64,000 bases of DNA from Streptomyces smaragdinus (GTDB taxonomy: Bacteria > Actinomycetota > Actinomycetes > Streptomycetales > Streptomycetaceae), in NCBI RefSeq assembly GCF_009604385.1, contig NZ_WEGJ01000029.1, forward strand, positions 1-64,000, in the 5' to 3' direction. Shown here piece after piece: positions 1 to 9,376 of this stretch. Within the stretch, counting starts at the first letter, position 1, and each line of letters starts with the position of its first letter. A program made the translations under genes and the position numbers. Below the pieces are notes generated by a model, which saw only the letters and a list, made by a program, of their open reading frames with translations, was not told the DNA's origin and searched no databases.

Positions 1-1066
1 GGGCTTCGTCGGTCTCGCCCCGTTGCTGGAGGATGTCGGCGATCTGCCCCCAGGTGACCGCGGCCTCGCGGGTGTCGCCGATCCGTTCGTACACCGGCAG
101 GGTGACCTCCCGGCGGATCCGTAGGGCTTCGTCGGTCTCGCCCCGTTGCTGGAGGATGTCGGCGATCTGCCCCCAGGTGACCGCGGCCTCGCGGGTGTCG
201 CCGATCCGTTCGTACACCGGCAGGGTGACCTCCCGGCGGATCCGTAGGGCTTCGTCGGTCTCGCCCCGTTGCTGGAGGATGTCGGCGATCTGCCCCCAGG
301 TGACCGCTGCGGAGCGGGTGTCGCCGATCCGCTCGTACACCGGCAGGGTGACCTCCCGGTGGATCCGTAGGGCTTCGTCGGTCTCGCCCCGTTGCTGGAG
401 GATGTCGGCGATCTTCCCCCAGGTGACCGCTGCGGAGCGGGTGTCGCCGATCCGCTCGTACACCGGTAGTTCGACCTCCCGGCGGATCCGTAGGGCTTCG
501 TCGGTCTCGCCCCGTTGCTGGAGGATGTCGGCGATCTGCCCCCAGGTGACCGCGGCCTCGCGGGTGTCGCCGATCCGTTCGTACACCGGCAGGGTGACCT
601 CCCGGCGGATCCGTAGGGCTTCGTCGGTCTCGCCCCGTTGCTGGAGGATGTCGGCGATCTGCCCCCAGGTGACCGCTGCGGAGCGGGTGTCGCCGATCCG
701 CTCGTACACCGGTAGTTCGACCTCCCGGCGGATCCGTAGGGCTTCGTCGGTCTCGCCCCGTTGCTGGAGGATGTCGGCGATCTGCCCCCAGGTGACCGCG
801 GCCTCGCGGGTGTCGCCGATCCGTTCGTACACCGGCAGGGTGACCTCCCGGTGGATCCGTAGGGCTTCGTCGGTCTCGCCCCGTTGCTGGAGGATGTCGG
901 CGATCTGCCCCCAGGTGACCGCTGCGGAGCGGGTGTCGCCGATCCGTTCGTACACCGGTAGTTCGACCTCCCGGCGGATCCGTAGGGCTTCGTCGGTCTC
1001 GCCCCGTTGCTGGAGGATGTCGGCGATCTGCCCCCAGGTGATCGCCGCGGAGCGGGTGTCGCCGGC
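1..1066 (-). repeat. 123-bp tandem TPR-coding repeat, about nine copies
   Basis: Units begin near 1, 124, 247, 370, 493, 616, 739, 862 and 985, exactly 123 bp (41 codons) apart. They are nearly identical at DNA level, with two interspersed sequence variants (for example GCCTCGCG versus GCTGCGGAG, and CAGGGTGACC versus TAGTTCGACC). The array continues beyond the window edge. Confidence 0.93.
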
Positions 1067-3829
1067 ATCGGTGAAAAACTGGTGCGCCTGGTTGAGCAGG
1101 CTTTCGGCCTGGTCGGTCTCGCCGCGGGTGATTAGGCGGATGGCGTGGTCATAGAGGAGTGCGGCGCGGTCGGTCGGAGCAGTCTGCTCGGTGTTCGTCT
1201 GCTGGATGGCGCGGTCCAGGAGGGTATCGGCGTGCTCTCCATCGCCGCTGGTCACAGCCGCGTCGGTGACGGCACGCAGCAGGGAGAGGGGGATCTCGTG
1301 GTGGTGGCGGTCAAGGAGGGTTATCGCTTGGTCGCCCAGTTCGGCGGCCGTGGCGGCCGGTCCCTGACGTAGGGCGGTTACGGCTTCCGTGGCGCAGTGG
1401 GCGGTGATGGCCGGGTTGTCGGCGGCGAGGGCAAGTTGGGTCAGCTGGAGGTCCAGGTCGCTGTCGCGGGCGGGTTGGGGTGTCGCGCCGCCCCACTGGG
1501 CATAGAGCGGTTCAACGGTGAGGGCGGCCAGCACGGTCCGCTCGTCATCGCTGAGCGGGCGCAGGCGACCTGAGGCCAGGGCATTGACCGCCAGCGCCGG
1601 GCGGTCGGGGCGGCGCTGGTCAGGGAAGGTGTCGAGGAGGCCGAGGCCACACAGGCGGGACGCCGCGCCGCCGACCTCCTCGGCAAGGGTGTCGACTACC
1701 GGCTGCGGGACCGGGATGGTGAACAGCGTGCAGGCTCGTAGAAGTGCGCGGTTGGCGGGGCCGGCCTGTTCCAGGAGGGTGTCGAGGGCCAGGTTCTCCA
1801 GAAAGCTGCTCACGTCGGCGTTGTCGGCGGGGAGGTCCCCCTGGCGCAGGTACGCCTCCATGTCGGTCACGGCCGCCTCGGCGCGCGCCTGGTCGATCTC
1901 GTCGCTGTAGACGAGGCGCAGCCCGATCAGGTCCTGCAGTCCGGGGTTGCCGCGGCTGACCTCCAGCGCCCGCCTAGCCAGATCGGCCCGCTCGGCGGCG
2001 TAGCCGGCCGGGGCGAGCGCCGCCTGCCGGCGCTGCAGTTTGAGCCGGGCCGCCTCCGACAGCGGCTGCAACTGGACCGGCTCCAGTGTCCTCTCCAGCC
2101 CGCCGAGGGTGAACGTGAACCGGCTGGTGACGAGCAGACGGCTGTCCGTCAGGGCCGGATCGCACGCCGCCAACACATTGGCGACGACCCCGGCGAACCT
2201 CGGATCGAGCCGGTGCGGACCATCGTGGTCGGCGACCAGGATCTGCTCCAGATCGTCGATGATCAGCAGGAGCGGCTTGCGTACTTCGTCGACTCCCTGA
2301 GCGCACGGTCCGGCCAGCAGGTCCGTCAGTAGCGCTCCGAGGCGCTCGGGCTGCTCGCGGACCTCGGCCCGCCGGCCCTCGATGAGGGCACGGGCGTCCG
2401 GATTTGCGGCGACGGCGTCGGCGACGGCGTCGAGGACTGCCCCCGCGGAGTAGTCGCCGAAGACAACCGCGACGGCCAGGTGCGGGTGGCGGTCGGCGAT
2501 CCGTGCGGCCAGGCTCGACTTGCCCAGCCGACCCTGCCCGTGGAGCAGCACCCCGCCTCGTTCCCCACCCCGCAGGGCCCGCAGCGCCCGCTGCATCTCC
2601 GGACGGCGACCGACGAACATCTCCGCAGATGAGACCGGCAGTTGGTGCTTGCGGTCCAGGAACGTGCGGGTCACGTGGTGCGCCGGCACCATCTGCCGTT
2701 TGCGGGTCCCGGCAACCAGCGGTCCTCCGCCGCCCGGTCCCAGCCACAGCCGCGCCAGATGCCAGTCCGCCCGCAACCGTTCCTCGGGGCAGGACAGGAG
2801 CTGGTGGCGGGCGTCGGCGACGGCCTCGGCCAGGCCGACGCGGCGGCTGAGCTGCTCGTAGAGGTGCTCGGCGAACAGGGTGGAGGCCCGGTCGCTGACC
2901 GATCCGTCCCAGCCGATCACCGCCGGAACCCCGGCCGCCACCAGCCCTGTCGCCAGCGAGTGCGCCACCGGAACCCCGGCCGCGGCCTCCGCACCGCCGC
3001 GGTGGCCGGCCCCGGCGGGCAGATGCCCCGCCACATCCGCACCGGTCGCGGTCAGGCAGGCGGACACGAACGCGAGCTTCGGACGTGGCGTCAGCAGCGT
3101 CAGCAGCTCGCGCGTGGTCGTCGGACGCCCTTCGCCGAGATCGTCCTCCATGAGCAGTACCGGGGTGGGGGCTGCGTCGGGCTTCTCACGCCAGTTGTGC
3201 AGTCCGTGGCAGGACAGGTGCACCACCGGCATCCCGCCCAGCTCCGACAGTCGCCGCCCGAGGTGCTCGGGGTTACCGGAATCCTCGACCACCAGGTCCA
3301 GACTCGTCCCCCCGGCAGCCCGCAGGACGGCCATCTCCTCGGCCTCGAAGTCCAGCTCGTGCTGCCCCCGCGGCGCCGACGCCATAAACGCCACCCCGAG
3401 CCGGAACCCGCCCAGATCCGGCGCCGTACCAGGACGCCCCATGCGACGCGCCACAGCGAACGACGACAGCTCCCGAGCCATGAACCCCTCTCCCGGCGCG
3501 GCCAGCAGCTCGAATGGGGCGCGCAGCAGCGCCCACTCCGCCGCGGACGGCCGCGTGGGCGCCCGCACCTCGAAGACCAGCGGCCCCTGCGCCTCGTCGC
3601 GCAGCCGGGTCAGCTCCCCCAGCTCACCGTCCAGCCACCGGTACAGCTCACGCCCCACCGCGAGCAGCGCCTGCTCCACGGAACCGCTGCGCACGGCGTC
3701 CACGTACTGGGCGGCCACGGCGTCGAGCAGATCCACGTCAGCGCTCTGCAACATCCGACGTGATCCGACCCGTCGGTCGTCGACGACCAGCTCGAACCCG
3801 TCAGCTTCCGCCAACACCCCCGTGACCAT
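1..3829 (-). CDS. CHAT protease-like / NTPase / TPR protein (3' end beyond window)
   Basis: Leftward gene; its 3' end lies outside the window, so at least about 1,276 residues are present. The ATG at 3829 opens a frame with three parts. The N-terminal part is a CHAT (caspase-like) domain with the His of a LSCHG motif near residue 206 and the Cys of FVSACLTATG near residue 255, the expected dyad. Next is a P-loop NTPase with Walker A GQGRLGKSS near residue 430 and Walker B LLLIIDDLEQI. From about residue 920 a TPR tail repeats every 41 residues, with cores such as AAVTWGQIADILQQRGETDE. CHAT-NTPase-TPR proteins are widespread in Streptomyces and are proposed sensors/effectors in conflict or signalling; the partner here is unknown. 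Rightward reading frames over the repeats are shadows. Confidence 0.88.
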   Translation of the reverse strand, partial: MVTGVLAEADGFELVVDDRRVGSRRMLQSADVDLLDAVAAQYVDAVRSGSVEQALLAVGRELYRWLDGELGELTRLRDEAQGPLVFEVRAPTRPSAAEWALLRAPFELLAAPGEGFMARELSSFAVARRMGRPGTAPDLGGFRLGVAFMASAPRGQHELDFEAEEMAVLRAAGGTSLDLVVEDSGNPEHLGRRLSELGGMPVVHLSCHGLHNWREKPDAAPTPVLLMEDDLGEGRPTTTRELLTLLTPRPKLAFVSACLTATGADVAGHLPAGAGHRGGAEAAAGVPVAHSLATGLVAAGVPAVIGWDGSVSDRASTLFAEHLYEQLSRRVGLAEAVADARHQLLSCPEERLRADWHLARLWLGPGGGGPLVAGTRKRQMVPAHHVTRTFLDRKHQLPVSSAEMFVGRRPEMQRALRALRGGERGGVLLHGQGRLGKSSLAARIADRHPHLAVAVVFGDYSAGAVLDAVADAVAANPDARALIEGRRAEVREQPERLGALLTDLLAGPCAQGVDEVRKPLLLIIDDLEQILVADHDGPHRLDPRFAGVVANVLAACDPALTDSRLLVTSRFTFTLGGLERTLEPVQLQPLSEAARLKLQRRQAALAPAGYAAERADLARRALEVSRGNPGLQDLIGLRLVYSDEIDQARAEAAVTDMEAYLRQGDLPADNADVSSFLENLALDTLLEQAGPANRALLRACTLFTIPVPQPVVDTLAEEVGGAASRLCGLGLLDTFPDQRRPDRPALAVNALASGRLRPLSDDERTVLAALTVEPLYAQWGGATPQPARDSDLDLQLTQLALAADNPAITAHCATEAVTALRQGPAATAAELGDQAITLLDRHHHEIPLSLLRAVTDAAVTSGDGEHADTLLDRAIQQTNTEQTAPTDRAALLYDHAIRLITRGETDQAESLLNQAHQFFTDAGDTRSAAITWGQIADILQQRGETDEALRIRREVELPVYERIGDTRSAAVTWGQIADILQQRGETDEALRIHREVTLPVYERIGDTREAAVTWGQIADILQQRGETDEALRIRREVELPVYERIGDTRSAAVTWGQIADILQQRGETDEALRIRREVTLPVYERIGDTREAAVTWGQIADILQQRGETDEALRIRREVELPVYERIGDTRSAAVTWGKIADILQQRGETDEALRIHREVTLPVYERIGDTRSAAVTWGQIADILQQRGETDEALRIRREVTLPVYERIGDTREAAVTWGQIADILQQRGETDEALRIRREVTLPVYERIGDTREAAVTWGQIADILQQRGETDEA

Positions 3830-4338
3830 GCGTCATATTAACGTCGCTGGAAGCCACCGCCCCCTGCCTTTCAGCGAACTCACCCCCTGAGGAAAGCCGC
3901 CCCAGCCCCGGTGCTGGCTCGCCGCAGAGTCGGACGAGCACGCGCCACACGGAACGGGCGCTGCCGTCCGGCTTGATCCGGCACATGGAGTTGCCCCCGC
4001 CATGACGGAGGACACGCAGCGTGCGGGCGTCCGCAGCTTCCGGAGCACCCGCGGATGAACCGCCGACTTGTATGGCTGTAGCGGGACACGGTCGGGTTGA
4101 CCTGGCACCGCTGTCAGCGGTTCCGACGGACACCGCGTTCGTACCATCACCCGCCCGAGTACCTCGACCGCGAAGCCCACTTCAGGGTGGTGACGATGCA
4201 GATCCCCGGCCTCACCACCCCGGCTGACGCTTTTTCAGCCCCCCACGCAACTCATGATCACCCATTCGGGCACGAAAAAGGACAGACACGCCGCGAGTTT
4301 GTAGTGAGTACTGCTGCGTTTGTGACAGGATCACCCTC
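3830..4338. other. Intergenic region with a 15-bp palindrome
   Basis: No convincing gene. The one clear signal is the perfect palindrome ACCGCTGTCAGCGGT at 4107-4121. A promoter for the rightward gene at 4339 may lie near 4300-4332 (TTGTAG, about 17 bases, GTGACA). The CHAT gene promoter should also be here but is not recognisable. Confidence 0.4.
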
Positions 4339-4605
4339 ATGGCTGGAAGACGACACGGACGCGAGCGCGGCAAGCCGCAGGCACACCGCCGCACGTCTTA
4401 CGACCCGTCAACCGGCCCGTGGCGTACAGGTGTGGTGGTGCGGGAGCAACAGGCCGTCAAGGCCATCACCGCGGCAGAGCGCGCCGGCCTGTCGTTCGCG
4501 GGTCTCATCAACGAGCTCGTCAGGCGCATGGAAGTCGACGAGAACGGCCGCCCCGTATGGGCCGACGAGCTGAACCCACAGGAGGAGCTGCCTAAGGCCG
4601 GATGA
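4339..4605 (+). CDS. Small hypothetical protein upstream of the replication gene
   Basis: 88 residues, ATG start. The N-terminus is Arg/Lys/His-rich (MAGRRHGRERGKPQAHRR), followed by a predicted helical middle (QAVKAITAAERAGLSFAGLI) and an acidic tail. The family is not recognised. Size, basic N-terminus and place ahead of a replication-type gene would fit a copy-control or partition accessory protein, but that is inference. Codon use matches the neighbours and no other frame is better. Confidence 0.6.
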   Translation: MAGRRHGRERGKPQAHRRTSYDPSTGPWRTGVVVREQQAVKAITAAERAGLSFAGLINELVRRMEVDENGRPVWADELNPQEELPKAG

Positions 4606-4849
4606 CAACAGTCTCCGGACGTTAAAAAGGCCCCGGCCACACCAACAGCCAGGGCACTACACGTCCGGATGGGTCTCAGCTAATCGCTTCCCAGGCCAAG
4701 TCTGAGAACCCACATATCTGCAGCGAGCGAGTGAGTCACGTCGGGTTACCAAGCCGCCGTGAGGCCCTCGCGTTCTCCCAAGAACCCCCAGGAGCGTTTT
4801 CATCGTAACCGATGGCTGGGGTGATGGGACAGCCCTGCCTGCTTCCGGT

Positions 4850-7012
4850 GTGTCCAACCGAGCACCGGAGTTGACCCCGGGCCGCCCCTCACCCCCTATT
4901 ACCCAGCAACGGACACAGGCCGTAACACCTCGGACACTCAGTGCGTCCGACGGGCTGGCCCGGTTGTTCCTGCAGCTCTCGCCACGCCTGGCCATTCGGG
5001 TGGACACCCGCAACCGCGCCGGCGAATGGCTGCACAAGTACCAGGAGCGCGACCTCCCCGAGCTCCCGCCCGCACGCCCGTACGCCGTATACCTGTCCTC
5101 CAAATGGGGCCGCTACCGCTGGCTCTGCTTCGACCTCGACGCCAAACGCGGCGACGTCGGCCCCGACCTCGCCACCCTCCTGCGCTGGCTGGACGAGGCA
5201 GGCCTGAGCTACGTCGTGGCCGCCTCCGGCTCCGCCGAGGGCCGCCACGTCTGGGTCGCCGCCGCCACCCTGCTCGACTCCGTCCTCGTCCACGCCATCG
5301 CCGACGAGGCCGCCCGGCGCCTCCCGACCCTCGACCACGGCCTGCTCAAGAGCCGTACGGGCGCCGCCCGCCCCATCGGCGCCCCGCACCGCAACGGCCA
5401 CCGCAGCGAACTCCTCCACCCTGCCGACCCCCCCACCGCCGCCGCCCGCCTGACGCCCCGGACCTGCGGCAACGACTCCGAGGCGTTCACGCGACTGCTG
5501 CTCGTCATCGACGCCGTACCGACCCCGGAGCGCGTACGCCCGCGGATCGTGGGCGTGGACGAGTTCGCCGAGGTCCTGGACGACGAGCTGGGACCGCGGC
5601 TGGCCGGCACCGCCCGCACCCTGCTCGACCGCGACACCATGGGCCTGCTGACACGCCGCCCGCCCGCGGACCAGGTGAGCGAGGCCTGTGGTTCACTGCT
5701 GACCAGGCTCGCGCTGCGCCGCTGGACGCTGCCGATGGTCAAACGGCTGCTGGACACCCGCGCCTACCGCGAGGGCGGATTGCTGCATTTGTGTACGAGT
5801 CCGGGCATTGGGCCCCTGCGCGTCAACCTTCATCCAGCGGATACCACGGAAAAGTTGGAGAGAAATTGGCGCCGCTGCGTGTCGTATGCTTCAAGGTTGC
5901 CCTCACAGCCCGAATCCCTCGTCTGGGCCGAGAATCTCGCCTCCGTCGTCGACTTGGTCAACCAGATCCAGGCCGCCGCCGACGCGACGCCGGAACGCTG
6001 GGCGACCCAGGCCGGCCCCGGCGACCGCGCCCTGCTGGACCTCCTCTGCCTCCTCGCCCTGCGCTCCGGCACCACCGTCCTCGACCTCGACCTGCGCCGC
6101 GCGGCCATCGCCACCGGCGGGAGCCGCTCAGGGATGCACCGGGCTCAGCAGCGACTCGGGCTCGACGGGTGGCTGTCCGCCCGGGGCTCGGAGGGGCCTG
6201 CAGGTACGTACGAACTGCTCCCGATCACCGCCGATCACCCCGGCTACACCCCCGTTGCACAGGGTGGGACACAAGGAAACCCGCCCCCCACCCAGGAGCG
6301 CCGGGATGCCCTGGTCTCGCGCCTCCGGGCTCGGCTTTCCGCAGGCCAGGCCGATGCCTTTGCGTACGGACGGCGTAACGCCACCCACGGTGGGGGTCTA
6401 GGACATCATGCCGGACGGATCTATCAGCAGTTGCTCGAGCACGGTCGTCCGCTGAGTGTCTCCGAGATGTGTGCCAAGACCGGCTACGAACCGCGGACCG
6501 TCCAGAAGCACCTGGCCCGGATGCAGGGGCTGATGGTTGTCACTCGGGCGGTCCTGACAGTCCATCACGAATGCCCGACCTGTGAGGCAGGCTCCGGAGA
6601 GCGCTGCAGTATCGGCCGGGGCGGTCGCGTTCCACGCCATCGGGGGGCCGACCAGCACGCTGCCCGCGGTGAGCTGGCCGTCAGGCGGGCCGGCACTCCG
6701 TACTACCGGCCCCGGCAGGGCTCTCTGCTCGCGGCCGCGAAGGTTCTCGGGAGCTACGGGCGTCTGGCTGCGCGGGCGCGTCGGTATGCCGTCGAGATCG
6801 AGCAGTACCACTGGTGGAAGAAGGAGGAAGCCTGGATGCGGGCTCCGAAGGCGGGTATGCGGACGGGAGTCCATGTGCATGAAGGGCAGACGGCTCTTGT
6901 CGTCACCACGCTCGACCGTCAGCCGTGGCGCAGATATCCCCGGGACGCTGACGGCCGGGCTGACCACAGTGCAGCTCGAGTCCGCGTCGAACGACGCCTG
7001 GCAACCGCCTAG
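4850..7012 (+). CDS. Primase-polymerase-like plasmid replication protein
   Basis: 720 residues from a GTG start. The N-terminal third has archaeo-eukaryotic primase-polymerase hallmarks: WLCFDLDAKRGD gives the hDhD metal-binding motif near residue 95, and AASGSAEGRHVWVA gives the SxH motif about 35 residues later. Near residue 530 a winged-helix-like segment occurs (EMCAKTGYEPRTVQKHLARM), followed by a possible zinc-binding cluster CPTCEAGSGERCS. This order resembles replication proteins of actinobacterial plasmids that make primers or act at the origin. It is the best candidate replication gene in the window. The exact family was not confirmed, and the start could be a few codons off. Confidence 0.72.
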   Translation: MSNRAPELTPGRPSPPITQQRTQAVTPRTLSASDGLARLFLQLSPRLAIRVDTRNRAGEWLHKYQERDLPELPPARPYAVYLSSKWGRYRWLCFDLDAKRGDVGPDLATLLRWLDEAGLSYVVAASGSAEGRHVWVAAATLLDSVLVHAIADEAARRLPTLDHGLLKSRTGAARPIGAPHRNGHRSELLHPADPPTAAARLTPRTCGNDSEAFTRLLLVIDAVPTPERVRPRIVGVDEFAEVLDDELGPRLAGTARTLLDRDTMGLLTRRPPADQVSEACGSLLTRLALRRWTLPMVKRLLDTRAYREGGLLHLCTSPGIGPLRVNLHPADTTEKLERNWRRCVSYASRLPSQPESLVWAENLASVVDLVNQIQAAADATPERWATQAGPGDRALLDLLCLLALRSGTTVLDLDLRRAAIATGGSRSGMHRAQQRLGLDGWLSARGSEGPAGTYELLPITADHPGYTPVAQGGTQGNPPPTQERRDALVSRLRARLSAGQADAFAYGRRNATHGGGLGHHAGRIYQQLLEHGRPLSVSEMCAKTGYEPRTVQKHLARMQGLMVVTRAVLTVHHECPTCEAGSGERCSIGRGGRVPRHRGADQHAARGELAVRRAGTPYYRPRQGSLLAAAKVLGSYGRLAARARRYAVEIEQYHWWKKEEAWMRAPKAGMRTGVHVHEGQTALVVTTLDRQPWRRYPRDADGRADHSAARVRVERRLATA

Positions 7013-7219
7013 TTCTTTGGGCGTAGCCCGCAGAGTCCTGTTTGGATCTTCAGCATAAATCTCACCCAGGGCCAGTTATTCACGTCGGTGGAAGTTGCGC
7101 CAATCCTGGGAAGGGGGATGGCCGCGTCGGCAAGAGCCCGGTCCAGATGCTCGACCGGGCGGCCTGCGAGATCGCGCGGCTTGATCAGCCAAGGCGATGC
7201 AGGGCGGGAGCCCAGGCGG

Positions 7220-8119
7220 TCACAGGAATTTGGCGAGCCAGGCGGGCACGGAACCATTCTTGGTCTCTACGGCCACCTGCTCGAACGAGGTCCTGAAGTC
7301 GGCAGGTGAGACACCGCCCCGGTTCGTCTGAACCGCCTCCTGGTATGCGGGATCAGAAAGGCACAACGCCACATCGTCATCGCTCTTACGCATTGCGTCT
7401 CGTAGAGCTTGACCGTCAAGGAGTCGGCAAGCGGCGTTGAGCTCGGCGCCGATCCAGCTGTTGTGGTTGTCGATCGTCACGTGCGCGGTAGCGAGCACGA
7501 TGCGCAGCCGCGTAGCAGGGCGGGTGCCATGCCACCTCCGGTTTTCGTCGCGGAGGTAGACAGGAGCCTGTCCCAGCAGGGCGCGCAGGATCGGGGCCAG
7601 CGCAGTGCTGTTATCGATCAGCTCCATAACTGAGTCACCACGGTCGGCACGGTGCCTCTGCCCTGCATCGACCTCGGCGGTGGCCATCAAGCGGTCGACG
7701 AAATCGTAAAGGCGACGTCGTAGATCAGCCTGTTTCATGTCGTCGTGCCTGCTGAACTGCACAATGTCGGCAAGCAGGACCAATCTCCGGAGGGGCTGAG
7801 CGATTGGGAGCCCATCAGCCTCAGCGGCCTGTACCCAGCAGTCGTAGATGGGTCGCAGCTGCTGCTCAGGTGTCAGACCTGGCGCCCTGGAGGCGAGGAT
7901 TTCGATCAGGGCGTCCACGACTTCCCACTTCGGGAAGCGTGAGCTGCTGAAAGCATTGTGGATCGTACTTTTCGAGATGTCTGCGTCTCGTAGCTCGCGG
8001 GCCATGACCGCGAGACTCGGCCTGCCGGCCAGCAGGTGCAGGCGGTGCAGGGCATCGTTGAGTTTCCTGTGTTGCGCGTCTGGCAGTTCCGGCTTCTGCA
8101 GTACCCCCGGCCGACCCAT
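7220..8119 (-). CDS. HTH protein with nucleotidyl-cyclase-like domain
   Basis: 299 residues if started at the ATG at 8119, which has GGAGGA 5 bases upstream; an upstream in-frame start at 8176 has no such site. The N-terminal third looks like an HTH domain (ARELRDADISKSTIHNAF). The rest resembles a class III nucleotidyl cyclase: LVLLADIVQFSR supplies the first metal-binding Asp and RADRGDSVMELI resembles the second Asp motif, with GDS where classical enzymes have GDG. Such HTH-cyclase fusions are common and poorly studied in Streptomyces. The product could be a cyclic nucleotide maker or an inactive sensor. It is divergent from a tiny membrane protein gene at 8301. Confidence 0.72.
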   Translation of the reverse strand: MGRPGVLQKPELPDAQHRKLNDALHRLHLLAGRPSLAVMARELRDADISKSTIHNAFSSSRFPKWEVVDALIEILASRAPGLTPEQQLRPIYDCWVQAAEADGLPIAQPLRRLVLLADIVQFSRHDDMKQADLRRRLYDFVDRLMATAEVDAGQRHRADRGDSVMELIDNSTALAPILRALLGQAPVYLRDENRRWHGTRPATRLRIVLATAHVTIDNHNSWIGAELNAACRLLDGQALRDAMRKSDDDVALCLSDPAYQEAVQTNRGGVSPADFRTSFEQVAVETKNGSVPAWLAKFL

Positions 8120-8130
8120 GCCCGTCCTCC

Positions 8131-8205
8131 GTCCAAGACCGTCCACAACTGTCCAACAGCATTGCATCTCGGTCAAAGCCAGATGACCTCATCCGGAGTT
8201 GTCCA
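8131..8205. promoter_or_regulatory. GTCCA direct repeats upstream of the HTH-cyclase gene
   Basis: GTCCA occurs at 8131, 8141 and 8151, spaced exactly 10 bp (one helical turn), with a further copy at 8201. The triplet lies directly upstream of the Shine-Dalgarno sequence of the leftward gene and inside the divergent promoter region, so it is a candidate operator for the HTH protein. Confidence 0.45.
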
Positions 8206-8300
8206 GGACTGGCTTCTCTACGTCCAGGGCCCCGGAGCCGGAGGTGATGCTCTCGGCGCACCGCTCGGACGGTCCGACGACGCAAAGGAGAGCAGACGGA

Positions 8301-8426
8301 ATGTGGACGACAAAGATGACCCAACGGTTTGCGCGGGTGGCCCTGTTCGCACTGATTCGTGGTGCCGCTACTGCAGCGGGCAGTGCCGCAGTAGCGGCCG
8401 GCGTGTGGTGGCTACAGCACTATTAG
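8301..8426 (+). CDS. Tiny single-span membrane protein
   Basis: 41 residues from the ATG at 8301, preceded by AAAGGAG about 10 bases upstream. A short basic N-terminus (MWTTKMTQR) is followed by one hydrophobic stretch rich in Ala, Val and Leu, ending WWLQHY. This fits one transmembrane helix with the N-terminus inside. It is divergent from the HTH-cyclase gene, which suggests a regulator/effector pair. No homolog is recognised. Confidence 0.55.
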   Translation: MWTTKMTQRFARVALFALIRGAATAAGSAAVAAGVWWLQHY

Positions 8427-8520
8427 TTCCGCGAGTCTTTGGGCTGCTGGCCGCGCCTTGGCAAGGCGCGGCCAGCAGCCGATGCCGGGGATACGACCGT
8501 TCTGTTCCTGGTTCGGAGGA

Positions 8521-9239
8521 TCAGCTGGATTCGGAGCTGTGGTCAAGCGGGACCGCGGAAAGCCCATTCCGCGTGATCTTCTCGCTGCCGGTCAGGATCG
8601 CGTCGAGGGCGGCGCCGCGGATCAGATGGGACAGTGAGCCGATCAGGCCGCGGTCGTGGAGATAACGGTCCAACTCGGTGAGGCTGCCGGGCTGGTGTGC
8701 CTGCAGCCGAAGGGAGTTCTCCAGAGTCGCGACCAGCCCCTGCCACTCGGCGTTGTAGGGCAGCGGGAGGTGGGGACGAGAGTGAAATGCCCGGCGATCT
8801 GCTGTCCACGGGTGCCGTTGAACAGCCCTTCGCTCTCGACGTTGATCCCCGCATAGACGAAGGTCGCCGGGATGCGCTCCGAGAAGTACTTCAGCGTGTC
8901 GGCGACCTCCGCGCCGGACCGGGTCGCGATCGAGATGTTGTGTAGTTCGTCGACCAGGACCAGACCCACCCGCGTGTCCGTCAACACGCCGCAGACGGAG
9001 TCCAGGATGTCGGTGATGTTCATGCGGGTGCGGACCGGCAGGCCCAGGAACCGGGCGAACTCCACCGCCACCATCCGGGCGGTCGCGGCGGGTGGGACGG
9101 TGATGTAGACGACCGGGATGTGGTCGCTCACACCGGGATGACGTGCCCGGTCCAGCAGCTCGTGAGCGAGGCCGAGCTGGGTGATAGCGGTGGTCTTCCC
9201 GGTGCCGGCCGGGTCAGGCCCGCGCACGCCGCGCTGCAC
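8521..9239 (-). pseudogene. TniB-like AAA ATPase remnant, frameshifted and 5'-truncated
   Basis: The leftward frame carries Walker A PAGTGKTTAI and Walker B VGLVLVDELHNIS, typical of TniB-type transposition ATPases. Near 8780 the frame goes out of register (LVP continues in another frame as RLPLPYNAEWQGLV) and then runs on as recognisable ATPase C-terminus to a stop at 8521. The N-terminus is replaced at about 9225 by unrelated phage-like sequence. It is a non-functional transposon remnant. Confidence 0.7.
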
Positions 9240-9241
9240 GG

Positions 9242-9376
9242 CACAACCCTGCCCGTGGGAACCCCCCGTACACCGTCGACGGTGCCAGCCTTCGCTATCC
9301 GGGCGACCCGTTCGCGCCGATCACGCTCACGATCAACTGCCGGTGCCGGTTGCGCTATGCCACCGACGAGGGGTGA
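9242..9376 (+). pseudogene. C-terminal fragment of a phage head-type protein
   Basis: One rightward frame ends in a 44-residue segment with LRYPGDPFAPITLTINCRCR followed by a stop. This looks like the C-terminal tail of actinophage minor capsid / head-morphogenesis proteins, which end in a similar NCRCRL motif. No start or upstream domain exists because it abuts the broken ATPase. Family assignment is by memory only. Confidence 0.4.

Noticed and set aside
33-1154. Rightward 373-residue frame with 41-residue repeats
   Set aside because: It is the complement of the TPR repeats in the leftward CHAT gene; its repeat sequence (Arg/Ser-rich) has no protein features.
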